Below, in pieces: positions 11,051-24,260 of a DNA stretch of 64,000 nucleotides. Origin of the DNA: Eutreptiella sp. 'Long Island Sound 2002' (Eukaryota > Euglenozoa > Euglenophyceae > Eutreptiales > Eutreptiaceae); assembly GCA_964036045.1 (NCBI GenBank), contig OZ038378.1, positions 176,970,341 through 177,034,340 on the forward strand, written 5' to 3'. The position numbers were made by a program, and so were the translations under genes. The notes under the pieces are model-generated. The model saw only the letters and a list, made by a program, of their open reading frames with translations, did not search any database and was not told where the DNA came from. The first letter of the stretch is position 1, and every line of letters starts with the position of its first letter.

Positions 11051-13840
11051 GGACTCACAATCCACGCTTTGTTGCGTGGCCCCTTGAGTTGGGGTTAGGG
11101 ACTCACAATCCACGCTTTGTTGCGTGGCCCCTTGAGTTGGGGTTAGGGACTCACAACCCACGCTTTGTTCCGTGGCCCCTTGAGTTGGGGTTAGGGACTC
11201 ACAATCCACGCTTTGGTGTGTGGCCCCTTGCGTTGGGGTTAGGGACTCACAATCCACGCTTTGTTGCGTGGCCCCTTGAGTTTGGGTTAGGGACTCACAA
11301 TCCACGCTTTGTTGCGTGGCCCCTTGAGTTGGGGTTAGGGTATCACAATCCACGCTTTGTTGCGTGGCCCCTTGAGTTGGGGTTAGGGACTCACAATCCA
11401 CGCTTTGTTGCGTGGCCCCTTGAGTTGGGGTTAGGGACTCACAACCCACGCTTTGTTCCGTGGCCCCTTGAGTTGGGGTTAGGGACTCGCAATCCACGCT
11501 TTGGTGCGTGGCCCCTTGAGTTGGGGTTAGGCACTCACAATCCACGCTTTGTTGTGTGGCCCTTTGAGTTTGGGTTAGGGACTCACAATCCACGCTTTGT
11601 TGCGTGGCCCCTTGAGTTGGGGTTAGGGACTCACAATCCACGCTTTGTTGCGCGGCCCCTTGAGTTTGGGTTAGGGACTCACAATCCACGCTTTGCTGCG
11701 TGGCCCCTTGAGTTGGGGTTAGGGACTCACAATCCACGCTTTGTTGCGTGGCCCCTTGAGTTGGGGTTAGGGACCTACAATCCACGCTTTGTTGCGTGGC
11801 CCCTTGAGTTGGGGTTAGGGACTCACAATCCACGCTTTGTTGCTTGGCCCCTTGAGTTGGGGTTAGGGACTCACAATCCACACTTTGTTGCGTGGCCCCT
11901 TGAGTTGGAGTTAGGGACTCACAATCCACGCTTTGTTGCGTGGCTCCTTGAGTTGGGGTTAGGGACTCACAATCCATGCTTTGTTGCGTGGCCCTTTGAG
12001 TTGGGGTTAGGGACTCACAATCCACGCTTTGTTGCGTGGCCCCTTGAGTTGGGGTTAGGGACTCACAATCCACGCTTTGTTGCGTGGCCCCTTGAGTTGG
12101 GGTTAGGGACTCACAATCCACGCTTTGTTGCGTGGCCCCTTGAGTTGGGGTTAGGGACTCACAATCCACGCTTTGGTGTGTGGCCCCTTGCGTTGGGGTT
12201 AGGGACTCACAATCCACGCTTTGTTGCGTGGCCCCTTGAGTTTGGGTTAGGGACTCACAATCCACGCTTTGTTGCGTGGCCCCTTGAGTTGGGGTTAGGG
12301 TATCACAATCCACGCTTTGTTGCGTGGCCCCTTGAGTTGGGGTTAGGGACTCACAATCCACGCTTTGTTGCGTGGCCCCTTGAGTTGGGGTTAGGGACTC
12401 ACAACCCACGCTTTGTTCCGTGGCCCCTTGAGTTGGGGTTAGGGACTCACAATCCACGCTTTGGTGCGTGGCCCCTTGAGTTGGGGTTAGGGACTCACAA
12501 TCCACGCTTTGTTGTGTGGCCCCTTGAGTTTGGGTTAGGGACTCACAATCCACGCTTTGTTGCGTGGCCCCTTGAGTTGGGGTTAGGGACTCACAATCCA
12601 CGCTTTGTTGCGTGGCCCCTTGCGTTGGGGTTAGGGACTCACAATCCACGCTTTGTTGCGTGGTCCCTTGAGTTGGGGTTAGGGACTCACAATCCATGCT
12701 TTATTGCGCGGCCCCTTGAGTTTGGGTTAGGGACTCACAATCCACGCTTTGCTGCGTGGCCCCTTGGGTTGGGGTTAGGGACTCACAATCCACGCTTTGT
12801 TGTGTGGCCCCTTGAGTTGGGGTTAGGGACTCACAATCCACGCTTTGTTGCGTGGCCCCTTGAGTTGGGGTTAGGGACTCACAATCCACGCTTTGTTGCG
12901 TGGCCCCTTGAGTTGGGGTTAGGGACTCACAATCCACGCTTTGTTCCGTGGCCCCTTGAGTTGGGGTTAGGGACTCACAATCCACGCTTTGGTGCGTGGA
13001 CCCTTGCGTTGGGGTTAGGGATTCACAATCCACGCTTTGTTGCGTGGCCCCTTGAGTTTGGGTTAGGGACTCACAATCCACGCTTTGTTGCGTGGCCCCT
13101 TGAGTTGGGGTTAGGGACTCACAATCCACGCTTTGTTGCGTGGCCCCTTGAGTTGGGGTTAGGGACTCACAATCCACGCTTTGTTGCGTGGCCCCTTGAG
13201 TTGGGGTTAGGGACTCACAACCCACGCTTTGTTCCGTGGCCCCTTGAGTTGGGGTTAGGGACTCACAATCCACGCTTTGGTGCGTGGCCCCTTGCGTTGG
13301 GGTTAGGGACTCACAATCCACGCTTTGTTGCGTGGCCCCTTGAGTTGGGGTTAGGGACTCACAATCCACGCTTTGTTGTGTGGCCCTTTGAGTTTGGGTT
13401 AGGGACTCACAATCCACGCTTTGTTGCGTGGCCCCTTGAGTTGGGGTTAGGGACTCACAATCCACGCTTTGTTGCGTGGCCCCTTGCGTTGGGGTTAGGG
13501 ACTCACAATCCACGCTTTGTTGCGTGGCCCCTTGAGTTGGGGTTAGGGACTCACAATCCACGCTTTGTTGTGTGGCCCCTTGAGTTGGGGTCAGGGACTC
13601 ACAATCCACGCTTTGTTGCTTGGCCCCTTGAGTTGGGGTTAGGGACTCGCAATCCACGCTTTGTTGCGGGGCCCCTTGAGTTGGGGTTAGGGACTCACAA
13701 TCCACGCTTTGTTGCGTGGCCCCTTGAGTTGGGGTTAGGGACTCACAATCCACGCTTTGTTGCGTGGCCCCTTGAGTTGGGGTTAGGGACTCACAATCCA
13801 CGCTTTGTTGCGTGGCCCCTTGAGTTGGGGTTAGGGACTC

Positions 13841-14080
13841 CCACTCCACGCTTTATTGTGTGGCCCCTTGAGTTTGGGTTAGGGACTCACAATCCACGCT
13901 TTGTTGCGTGGCCCCTTGAGTTTGGGTTAGGGACTCGCAATCCACGCTTTGTGGCGTGGCACCTTCGAGTTAGGGTTAGGGACTCACAATCCACGCTTTG
14001 TTGCGTGGCCCCTCGCGTTTGGGTTAGGGACTCACAATCCACGCTTGGTGGCGTGGCCCCTTGAGGTGGTGTTAGCGACT
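13841..14080. repeat. Variant cassette with odd-length monomers (first of nine)
   Basis: This string of variant monomers contains CACTCCACGCTTTATTG, CTTGAGTTTGGG twice, and a 49-bp monomer with CACCTTCGAGTTAGGG. It continues with CCCCTCGCG, CGCTTGGTGGCG and finally GAGGTGGTGTTAGCGACTC. The ACCTTCG element recurs at 13961, 15690, 18139, 21356, 23029, 28062, 30759, 31762 and 33147. The single extra base ends the long open frames at each site. From 21451 onward some copies also have a 40-bp monomer in which GCCCC joins TGGTTAGGG with 8 bp missing (21451, 23124, 28413, 31110, 31905). The cassette recurs in step with several of the large duplications. Confidence 0.88.
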
Positions 14081-15150
14081 CACAATCCACGCTTTGTTGC
14101 GTGGCCCCTTGAGTTGGGGTTAGGGACTCACAATCCACGCTTTGTTGCGTGGCCCCTTGAGTTGGGGTTAGGGACTCCCAATCCACGCTTTGTTGTGTGG
14201 CCCCTTGAGTTGGGGTTAGGGACTCACAACCCACGCTTTGTTGCGTGGCCCCTTGAGTTGGAGTTAGGGACTCACAATCCACGCTTTGTTGCGTGGCCCC
14301 TTGAGTTGGGGATAGGGACTCACAGTCCTTGCTTTATTGCGCGGCCCCTTGAGTTTGGGTTAGGGACTCACAATCCACGCTTTGTTGTGTGGCCCCTTGA
14401 GTTGGGGTTAGGGACTCACAATCCACGCTTTGTTGCGTGGCCCCTTGAGTTGGGGTTAGGGACTCGCAATCCACGCTTTGTTGCGTGGCCCCTTGAGTTG
14501 GGGTTAGGGACTCACAATCCACGCTTTGTGGTGTGGCCCCTTGAGTTGGGGTTAGGGACTCGCAATCCACGCTTTGTTGCGTGGCCCCTCGCGTTTGGGT
14601 TAGGGACTCACAATCCACGCTTTGTGGCGTGGCCCCTTGAGGTGGTGTTAGCGACTCACAATCCACGCTTTGTTGCGTGGCCCCTTGAGTTGGAGTTAGG
14701 GACTCACAATCCACGCTTTGTTGCGTGGCCCCTTGAGTTGGAGTTAGGGACTCACAATCCACGCTTTGTCGCGTGGCCCCTTGAGGTGGTGTTAGCGACT
14801 CACAATCCACGCTTTGTTGCGTGGCCCCTTGAGTTGGAGTTAGGGACTCACAATCCACGCTTTGTTGCGTGGCCCCTTGAGTTGGGGATAGGGACTCACA
14901 GTCCTTGCTTTATTGCGCGGCCCCTTGAGTTTGGGTTAGGGACTCACAATCCACGCTTTGTTGCGTGGCCCCTTGAGTTGGGGTTAGGGGCTCACAATCC
15001 ACGCTTTGTTGCGTGGCCCCTTGAGTTGGGGTTAGGGACTCACAATCCACGCTTTGTTGCGTGGCCCCTTGAGTTGGAGTTAGGGACTCACGATCCACGC
15101 TTTGTTGCGTGGCCCCTTGAGTTGGGGATAGGGACTCACAATCCATGCTT
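14057..15150. repeat. Dispersed duplicate segment, left copy
   Basis: This segment shares an ordered set of variants with 23170-24260: TTAGCGACTC, GGGGATAGGG and the rare CACAGTCCTTGC. CACAGTCCTT lies at 14321 and 14897 here and at 23429 and 23957 in the partner. The offsets are 9108 and 9060 bp, so the copies differ by exactly one 48-bp monomer. In the left copy, AGCGACTC and GGAGTTAGGG monomers alternate in a pattern absent elsewhere. Confidence 0.8.
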
Positions 15151-15271
15151 TATTGCGCGGCCCCTTGAGTTTGGGTTAGGGACTCACAATCCACGCTTTG
15201 TTGCGTGGCCCCTTGAGTTGGGGTTAGGGACTCACAATCCACGCTTTGTTGCGTGGCCCCTTGAGTTGGGG

Positions 15272-17720
15272 TTAGGGACTCACAATCCACGCTTTGTTGT
15301 GTGGCCCCTTGAGTTGGGGTCAGGGACTCACAATCCACGCTTTGTTGCTTGGCCCCTTGAGTTGGGGTTAGGGACTCGCAATCCACGCTTTGTTGCGTGG
15401 CCCCTTGAGTTGGGGTTAGGGACTCACAATCCACGCTTTGTTGCGTGGCCCCTTGAGTTGGGGTTAGGGACTCACAATCCACGCTTTGTTGCGTGGCCCC
15501 TTGAGTTGGGGTTAGGGACTCACAATCCACGCTTTGTTGCGTGGCCCCTTGAGTTGGGGTTAGGGACTCCCACTCCACGCTTTATTGTGTGGCCCCTTGA
15601 GTTTGGGTTAGGGACTCACAATCCACGCTTTGTTGCGTGGCCCCTTGAGTTTGGGTTAGGGACTCGCAATCCACGCTTTGTGGCGTGGCACCTTCGAGTT
15701 AGGGTTAGGGACTCACAATCCACGCTTTGTTGCGTGGCCCCTCGCGTTTGGGTTAGGGACTCACAATCCACGCTTGGTGGCGTGGCCCCTTGAGGTGGTG
15801 TTAGCGACTCACAATCCACGCTTTGTTGCGTGGCCCCTTGAGTTGGGGTTAGGGACTCACAATCCACGCTTTGTTGCGTGGCCCCTTGAGTTGGGGTTAG
15901 GGACTCACAATCCACGCTTTGTTGCGTGGCCCCTTGAGTTGGGGTTAGGGACTCACAATCCACGCTTTGTTGCGTGGCCCCTTGAGTTGGGGTTAGGGAC
16001 TCACAATCCACGCTTTGTTGCGTGGCCCCTTGAGTTGGGGTTAGGGACTCACAATCCACGCTTTGTTGCGTGGCCCCTTGAGTTGGAGTTAGGGACTCAC
16101 AATCCACGCTTTGTTGCGTGGCCCCTTGAGTTGGGGATAGGGACTCACAATCCACGCTTTATTGCGCGGCCCATTGAGTTGGGGTTAGGGACTCACAATC
16201 CACGCTTTGTTGCGTGGCCCCTTGAGTTGGGGTTAGGGACTCACAATCCACGCTTTGTTGCGTGGCCCCTTGAGTTGGGGTTAGGGACTCACAACCCACG
16301 CTTTGTTCCGTGGCCCCTTGAGTTGGGGTTAGGGACTCACAATCCACGCTTTGGTGTGTGGCCCCTTGCGTTGGGGTTAGGGACTCACAATCCACGCTTT
16401 GTTGCGTGGCCCCTTGAGTTTGGGTTAGGGACTCACAATCCACGCTTTGTTGCGTGGCCCCTTGAGTTGGGGTTAGGGTATCACAATCCACGCTTTGTTG
16501 CGTGGCCCCTTGAGTTGGGGTTAGGGACTCACAATCCACGCTTTGTTGCGTGGCCCCTTGAGTTGGGGTTAGGGACTCACAATCCACGCTTCGTTGCGTG
16601 GCCCCTTGAGTTGGGGTTAGGGACTCACAATCCACGCTTTGTTGTGTGGCCCTTTGAGTTTGGGTTAGGGACTCACAATCCACGCTTTGTTGCGTGGCCC
16701 CTTGAGTTGGGGTTAGGGACTCACAATGCACGCTTTGTTGCGTGGCCCCTTGAGTTGGGGATAGGGACTCACAATCCATGCTTTATTGCGCGGCCCCTTG
16801 AGTTTGGGTTAGGGACTCACAATCCACGCTTTGTTGCGTGGCCCCTTGAGTTGGGGTTAGGGACTCACAATCCACGCTTTGTTGCGTGGCCCCTTGAGTT
16901 GGGGTTAGGGACTCACAATCCACGCTTTGTTGCGTGGCCCCTTGAGTTGGGGTTAGGGACTCACAACCCACGCTTTGTTGTGTGGCCCTTTGAGTTTGGG
17001 TTAGGGACTCACAATCCACGCTTTGTTGTGTGGCCCTTTGAGTTTGGGTTAGGGACTCACAATCCACGCTTTGTTGTGTGGCCCTTTGAGTTTGGGTTAG
17101 GGACTCACAATCCACGCTTTGTTGCGTGGCCCCTTGAGTTGGGGTTAGGGACTCACAATGCACGCTTTGTTGCGTGGCCCCTTGAGTTGGGGTTAGGGAC
17201 TCACAATCCACGCTTTGTTGTGTGGCCCTTTGAGTTTGGGTTAGGGACTCACAATCCACGCTTTGTTGCGTGGCCCCTTGAGTTGGGGTTAGGGACTCAC
17301 AATGCACGCTTTGTTGCGTGGCCCCTTGAGTTGGGGTTAGGGACTCACAATCCACGCTTTGGTGCGTGGCCCCTTGCGTTGGGGTTAGGGACTCACAATC
17401 CACGCTTTGTTGCGTGGCCCCTTGAGTTGGGGTTAGGGACTCACAATCCACGCTTTGTTGTGTGGCCCTTTGAGTTTGGGTTAGGGACTCACAATCCACG
17501 CTTTGTTGCGTGGCCCCTTGAGTTGGGGTTAGGGACTCACAATCCACGCTTTGTTGCGTGGCCCCTTGAGTTGGGGTTAGGGACTCACAATCCACGCTTT
17601 GTTGCGTGGCTCCTTGACTTGGGGTTAGGGACTCACAATCCACGCTTTGTTGTGTGGCCCCTTGCGTTGGGGTTAGGGACTCACAATCCACGCTTTGTTG
17701 CGTGGTCCCTTGAGTTGGGG
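15272..17720. repeat. 2449-bp tandem duplication, copy 1
   Basis: Variants here recur 2449 bp downstream: the cassette (ACCTTCG at 15690 and 18139), GGCCCATTGAG (16171 and 18620), GGGTATCACAA, CACGCTTCGTTG, three successive TTTGAGTTTGGG monomers, and GGCTCCTTGACTTGGGG. The period is 51 monomers plus 1 bp, the extra base coming from the 49-bp monomer. Near identity continues to 17720/20169. Confidence 0.88.
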
Positions 17721-20169
17721 TTAGGGACTCACAATCCACGCTTTGTTGTGTGGCCCCTTGAGTTGGGGTCAGGGACTCACAATCCACGCTTTGTTGCTTG
17801 GCCCCTTGAGTTGGGGTTAGGGACTCACAATCCACGCTTTGTTGCGGGGCCCCTTGAGTTGGGGTTAGGGACTCACAATCCACGCTTTGTTGCGTGGCCC
17901 CTTGAGTTGGGGTTAGGGACTCACAATCCACGCTTTGTTGCGTGGCCCCTTGAGTTGGGGTTAGGGACTCACAATCCACGCTTTGTTGCGTGGCCCCTTG
18001 AGTTGGGGTTAGGGACTCCCACTCCACGCTTTATTGTGTGGCCCCTTGAGTTTGGGTTAGGGACTCACAATCCACGCTTTGTTGCGTGGCCCCTTGAGTT
18101 TGGGTTAGGGACTCGCAATCCACGCTTTGTGGCGTGGCACCTTCGAGTTAGGGTTAGGGACTCACAATCCACGCTTTGTTGCGTGGCCCCTCGCGTTTGG
18201 GTTAGGGACTCACAATCCACGCTTGGTGGCGTGGCCCCTTGAGGTGGTGTTAGCGACTCACAATCCACGCTTTGTTGCGTGGCCCCTTGAGTTGGGGTTA
18301 GGGACTCACAATCCACGCTTTGTTGCGTGGCCCCTTGAGTTGGGGTTAGGGACTCACAATCCACGCTTTGTTGCGTGGCCCCTTGAGTTGGGGTTAGGGA
18401 CTCACAATCCACGCTTTGTTGCGTGGCCCCTTGAGTTGGGGTTAGGGACTCACAATCCACGCTTTGTTGCGTGGCCCCTTGAGTTGGGGTTAGGGACTCA
18501 CAATCCACGCTTTGTTGCGTGGCCCCTTGAGTTGGAGTTAGGGACTCACAATCCACGCTTTGTTGCGTGGCCCCTTGAGTTGGGGATAGGGACTCACAAT
18601 CCACGCTTTATTGCGCGGCCCATTGAGTTGGGGTTAGGGACTCACAATCCACGCTTTGTTGCGTGGCCCCTTGAGTTGGGGTTAGGGACTCACAATCCAC
18701 GCTTTGTTGCGTGGCCCCTTGAGTTGGGGTTAGGGACTCACAACCCACGCTTTGTTCCGTGGCCCCTTGAGTTGGGGTTAGGGACTCACAATCCACGCTT
18801 TGGTGTGTGGCCCCTTGCGTTGGGGTTAGGGACTCACAATCCACGCTTTGTTGCGTGGCCCCTTGAGTTTGGGTTAGGGACTCACAATCCACGCTTTGTT
18901 GCGTGGCCCCTTGAGTTGGGGTTAGGGTATCACAATCCACGCTTTGTTGCGTGGCCCCTTGAGTTGGGGTTAGGGACTCACAATCCACGCTTTGTTGCGT
19001 GGCCCCTTGAGTTGGGGTTAGGGACTCACAATCCACGCTTCGTTGCGTGGCCCCTTGAGTTGGGGTTAGGGACTCACAATCCACGCTTTGTTGTGTGGCC
19101 CTTTGAGTTTGGGTTAGGGACTCACAATCCACGCTTTGTTGCGTGGCCCCTTGAGTTGGGGTTAGGGACTCACAATGCACGCTTTGTTGCGTGGCCCCTT
19201 GAGTTGGGGATAGGGACTCACAATCCATGCTTTATTGCGCGGCCCCTTGAGTTTGGGTTAGGGACTCACAATCCACGCTTTGTTGCGTGGCCCCTTGAGT
19301 TGGGGTTAGGGACTCACAATCCACGCTTTGTTGCGTGGCCCCTTGAGTTGGGGTTAGGGACTCACAATCCACGCTTTGTTGCGTGGCCCCTTGAGTTGGG
19401 GTTAGGGACTCACAACCCACGCTTTGTTGTGTGGCCCTTTGAGTTTGGGTTAGGGACTCACAATCCACGCTTTGTTGTGTGGCCCTTTGAGTTTGGGTTA
19501 GGGACTCACAATCCACGCTTTGTTGTGTGGCCCTTTGAGTTTGGGTTAGGGACTCACAATCCACGCTTTGTTGCGTGGCCCCTTGAGTTGGGGTTAGGGA
19601 CTCACAATGCACGCTTTGTTGCGTGGCCCCTTGAGTTGGGGTTAGGGACTCACAATCCACGCTTTGTTGTGTGGCCCTTTGAGTTTGGGTTAGGGACTCA
19701 CAATCCACGCTTTGTTGCGTGGCCCCTTGAGTTGGGGTTAGGGACTCACAATGCACGCTTTGTTGCGTGGCCCCTTGAGTTGGGGTTAGGGACTCACAAT
19801 CCACGCTTTGGTGCGTGGCCCCTTGCGTTGGGGTTAGGGACTCACAATCCACGCTTTGTTGCGTGGCCCCTTGAGTTGGGGTTAGGGACTCACAATCCAC
19901 GCTTTGTTGTGTGGCCCTTTGAGTTTGGGTTAGGGACTCACAATCCACGCTTTGTTGCGTGGCCCCTTGAGTTGGGGTTAGGGACTCACAATCCACGCTT
20001 TGTTGCGTGGCCCCTTGAGTTGGGGTTAGGGACTCACAATCCACGCTTTGTTGCGTGGCTCCTTGACTTGGGGTTAGGGACTCACAATCCACGCTTTGTT
20101 GTGTGGCCCCTTGCGTTGGGGTTAGGGACTCACAATCCACGCTTTGTTGCGTGGTCCCTTGAGTTGGGG
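17721..20169. repeat. 2449-bp tandem duplication, copy 2
   Basis: This copy follows 15272-17720 monomer by monomer, then switches at about 20170 to a CCATGCTTTATTGCGCGG monomer of a different block. Copy 1 instead continues into the next cassette. The abrupt switch inside otherwise matching sequence looks like an unequal-exchange junction. Confidence 0.86.
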
Positions 20170-23169
20170 TCAGGGACTCACAATCCATGCTTTATTGCGC
20201 GGCCCCTTGAGTTTGGGTTAGGGACTCACAATCCACGCTTTGCTGCGTGGCCCCTTGAGTTGGGGTTAGGGACTCACAATCCACGCTTTGTTGCGTGGCC
20301 CCTTGAGTTGGGGTTAGGGACTCACAATCCACGCTTTGTTGCGTGGCCCCTTGAGTTGGGGTTAGGGACTCACAATCCACGCTTTGTAGCGTGGCCCCTT
20401 GAGTTGGGGTTAGGGACTCACAATCCACGCTTTGTTCCCTGGCCCCTTGAGTTGGGGTTAGGGACTCACAATCCACGCTTTGGTGCGTGGACCCTTGCGT
20501 TGGGGTTAGGGACTCACAATCCACGCTTTGTTGCGTGGCCCCTTGAGTTTGGGTTAGGGACTCACAATCCACGCTTTGTTGCGTGGCCCCTTGAGTTGGG
20601 GTTAGGGACTCACAATCCACGCTTTGTTGCGTGGCCCCTTGAGTTGGGGTTAGGGACTCACAATCCACGCTTTGTTGCGTGGCCCCTTGAGTTGGGGTTA
20701 GGGACTCACAACCCACGCTTTGTTCCGTGGCCCCTTGAGTTGGGGTTAGGGACTCACAATCCACGCTTTGGTGCGTGGCCCCTTGCGTTGGGGTTAGGGA
20801 CTCACAATCCACGCTTTGTTGCGTGGCCCCTTGAGTTGGGGTTAGGGACTCACAATCCACGCTTTGTTGTGTGGCCCTTTGAGTTTGGGTTAGGGACTCA
20901 CAATCCACGCTTTGTTGCGTGGCCCCTTGAGTTGGGGTTAGGGACTCACAATCCACGCTTTGTTGCGTGGCCCCTTGCGTTGGGGTTAGGGACTCACAAT
21001 CCACGCTTTGTTGCGTGGCCCCTTGAGTTGGGGTTAGGGACTCACAATCCACGCTTTGTTGTGTGGCCCCTTGAGTTGGGGTCAGGGACTCACAATCCAC
21101 GCTTTGTTGCTTGGCCCCTTGAGTTGGGGTTAGGGACTCGCAATCCACGCTTTGTTGCGTGGCCCCTTGAGTTGGGGTTAGGGACTCACAATCCACGCTT
21201 TGTTGCGTGGCCCCTTGAGTTGGGGTTAGGGACTCACAATCCACGCTTTATTGTGTGGCCCCTTGAGTTTAGGTTAGGGACTCACAATCCACGCTTTGTT
21301 GCGTGGCCCCTTGAGTTTGGGTTAGGGACTCGCAATCCACGCTTTGTGGCGTGGCACCTTCGAGTTAGGGTTAGGGACTCACAATCCACGCTTTGTTGCG
21401 TGGCCCCTCGCGTTTGGGTTAGGGACTCACAATCCACGCTTGGTGGCGTGGCCCCTGGTTAGGGACTCACAATCCACGCTTTGTGGCGTGGCCCCTTGAG
21501 GTGGTGTTAGCGACTCACAATCCACGCTTTGTTGCGTGGCCCCTTGAGTTGGGGTTAGGGACTCACAATCCACGCTTTGTTGCGTGGCCCCTTGAGTTGG
21601 GGTTAGGGACTCCCAATCCACGCTTTGTTGCGTGGCCCCTTGAGTTGGGGTTAGGGACTCACAATCCACGCTTTGTAGCGTGGCCCCTTGAGTTGGGGTT
21701 AGGGACTCACAATCCACGCTTTGTTCCCTGGCCCCTTGAGTTGGGGTTAGGGACTCACAATCCACGCTTTGGTGCGTGGACCCTTGCGTTGGGGTTAGGG
21801 ACTCACAATCCACGCTTTGTTGCGTGGCCCCTTGAGTTTGGGTTAGGGACTCACAATCCACGCTTTGTTGCGTGGCCCCTTGAGTTGGGGTTAGGGACTC
21901 ACAATCCACGCTTTGTTGCGTGGCCCCTTGAGTTGGGGTTAGGGACTCACAATCCACGCTTTGTTGCGTGGCCCCTTGAGTTGGGGTTAGGGACTCACAA
22001 CCCACGCTTTGTTGCGTGGCCCCTTGAGTTGGGGTTAGGGACTCACAATCCACGCTTTGGTGCGTGGCCCCTTGCGTTGGGGTTAGGGACTCACAATCCA
22101 CGCTTTGTTGCGTGGCCCCTTGAGTTGGGGTTAGGGACTCACAATCCACGCTTTGTTGTGTGGCCCTTTGAGTTTGGGTTAGGGACTCACAATCCACGCT
22201 TTGTTGCGTGGCCCCTTGAGTTGGGGTTAGGGACTCACAATCCACGCTTTGTTGCGTGGCCCCTTGCGTTGGGGTTAGGGACTCACAATCCACGCTTTGT
22301 TGCGTGGCCCCTTGAGTTGGGGTTAGGGACTCACAATCCACGCTTTGTTGTGTGGCCCCTTGAGTTGGGGTCAGGGACTCACAATCCACGCTTTGTTGCT
22401 TGGCCCCTTGAGTTGGGGTTAGGGACTCGCAATCCACGCTTTGTTGCGGGGCCCCTTGAGTTGGGGTTAGGGACTCACAATCCACGCTTTGTTGCGTGGC
22501 CCCTTGAGTTGGGGTTAGGGACTCACAATCCACGCTTTGTTGCGTGGCCCCTTGAGTTGGGGTTAGGGACTCACAATCCACGCTTTGTTGTGTGGCCCTT
22601 TGAGTTTGGGTTAGGGACTCACAATCCACGCTTTGTTGCGTGGCCCCTTGAGTTGGGGTTAGGGACTCACAATCCACGCTTTGTTGCGTGGCCCCTTGCG
22701 TTGGGGTTAGGGACTCACAATCCACGCTTTGTTGCGTGGCCCCTTGAGTTGGGGTTAGGGACTCACAATCCACGCTTTGTTGTGTGGCCCCTTGAGTTGG
22801 GGTCAGGGACTCACAATCCACGCATTGTTGCTTGGCCCCTTGAGTTGGGGTTAGGGACTCGCAATCCACGCTTTGTTGCGGGGCCCCTTGAGTTGGGGTT
22901 AGGGACTCACAATCCACGCTTTATTGTGTGGCCCCTTGAGTTTGGGTTAGGGACTCACAATCCACGCTTTGTTGCGTGGCCCCTTGAGTTTGGGTTAGGG
23001 ACTCGCAATCCACGCTTTGTGGCGTGGCACCTTCGAGTTAGGGTTAGGGACTCACAATCCACGCTTTGTTGCGTGGCCCCTCGCGTTTGGGTTAGGGACT
23101 CACAATCCACGCTTGGTGGCGTGGCCCCTGGTTAGGGACTCACAATCCACGCTTTGTGGCGTGGCCCCT

Positions 23170-24260
23170 TGAGGTGGTGTTAGCGACTCACAATCCACGC
23201 TTTGTTGCGTGGCCCCTTGAGTTGGGGTTAGGGACTCACAATCCACGCTTTGTTGCGTGGCCCCTTGAGTTGGGGTTAGGGACTCCCAATCCACGCTTTG
23301 TTGTGTGGCCCCTTGAGTTGGGGTTAGGGACTCACAACCCACGCTTTGTTGCGTGGCCCCTTGAGTTGGAGTTAGGGACTCACAATCCACGCTTTGTTGC
23401 GTGGCCCCTTGAGTTGGGGATAGGGACTCACAGTCCTTGCTTTATTGCGCGGCCCCTTGAGTTTGGGTTAGGGACTCACAATCCACGCTTTGTTGTGTGG
23501 CCCCTTGAGTTGGGGTTAGGGACTCACAATCCACGCTTTGTTGCGTGGCCCCTTGAGTTGGGGTTAGGGACTCACAATCCACGCTTTGTGGTGTGGCCCC
23601 TTGAGTTGGGGTTAGGGACTCGCAATCCACGCTTTGTTGCGTGGCCCCTCGCGTTTGGGTTAGGGACTCACAATCCACGCTTTGTGGCGTGGCCCCTTGA
23701 GGTGGTGTTAGCGACTCACAATCCACGCTTTGTTGCGTGGCCCCTTGAGTTGGAGTTAGGGACTCACAATCCACGCTTTGTTGCGTGGCCCCTTGAGTTG
23801 GAGTTAGGGACTCACAATCCACGCTTTGTCGCGTGGCCCCTTGAGGTGGTGTTAGCGACTCCCAATCCACGCTTTGTTGCGTGGCCCCTTGAGTTGGAGT
23901 TAGGGACTCACAATCCACGCTTTGTTGCGTGGCCCCTTGAGTTGGGGATAGGGACTCACAGTCCTTGCTTTATTGCGCGGCCCCTTGAGTTTGGGTTAGG
24001 GACTCACAATCCACGCTTTGTTCCTTGGCCCCTTGAGTTGGGGTTAGGGACTCACAATCCACGCTTTGTTGCGTGGCCCCTTGAGTTGGGGTTAGGGACT
24101 CACAATCCACGCTTTGTTGCGTGGCCCCTTGAGTTGGGGTTAGGGACTCACAATCCACGCTTTGTTGCGTGGCCCCTTGAGTTGGAGTTAGGGACTCAGG
24201 ATCCACGCTTTGTTGCGTGGCCCCTTGAGTTGGGGATAGGGACTCACAATCCATGCTTTA
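23170..24260. repeat. Dispersed duplicate segment, right copy
   Basis: This is the partner of 14057-15150. It has the same succession of TTAGCGACTC, GGAGTTAGGG, TTTGTCGCG and CACAGTCCTTGC monomers and lacks one 48-bp monomer relative to the left copy. It also has private changes such as TAGCGACTCCCAATCC near 23852 and GACTCAGGATCC near 24197. Confidence 0.8.
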
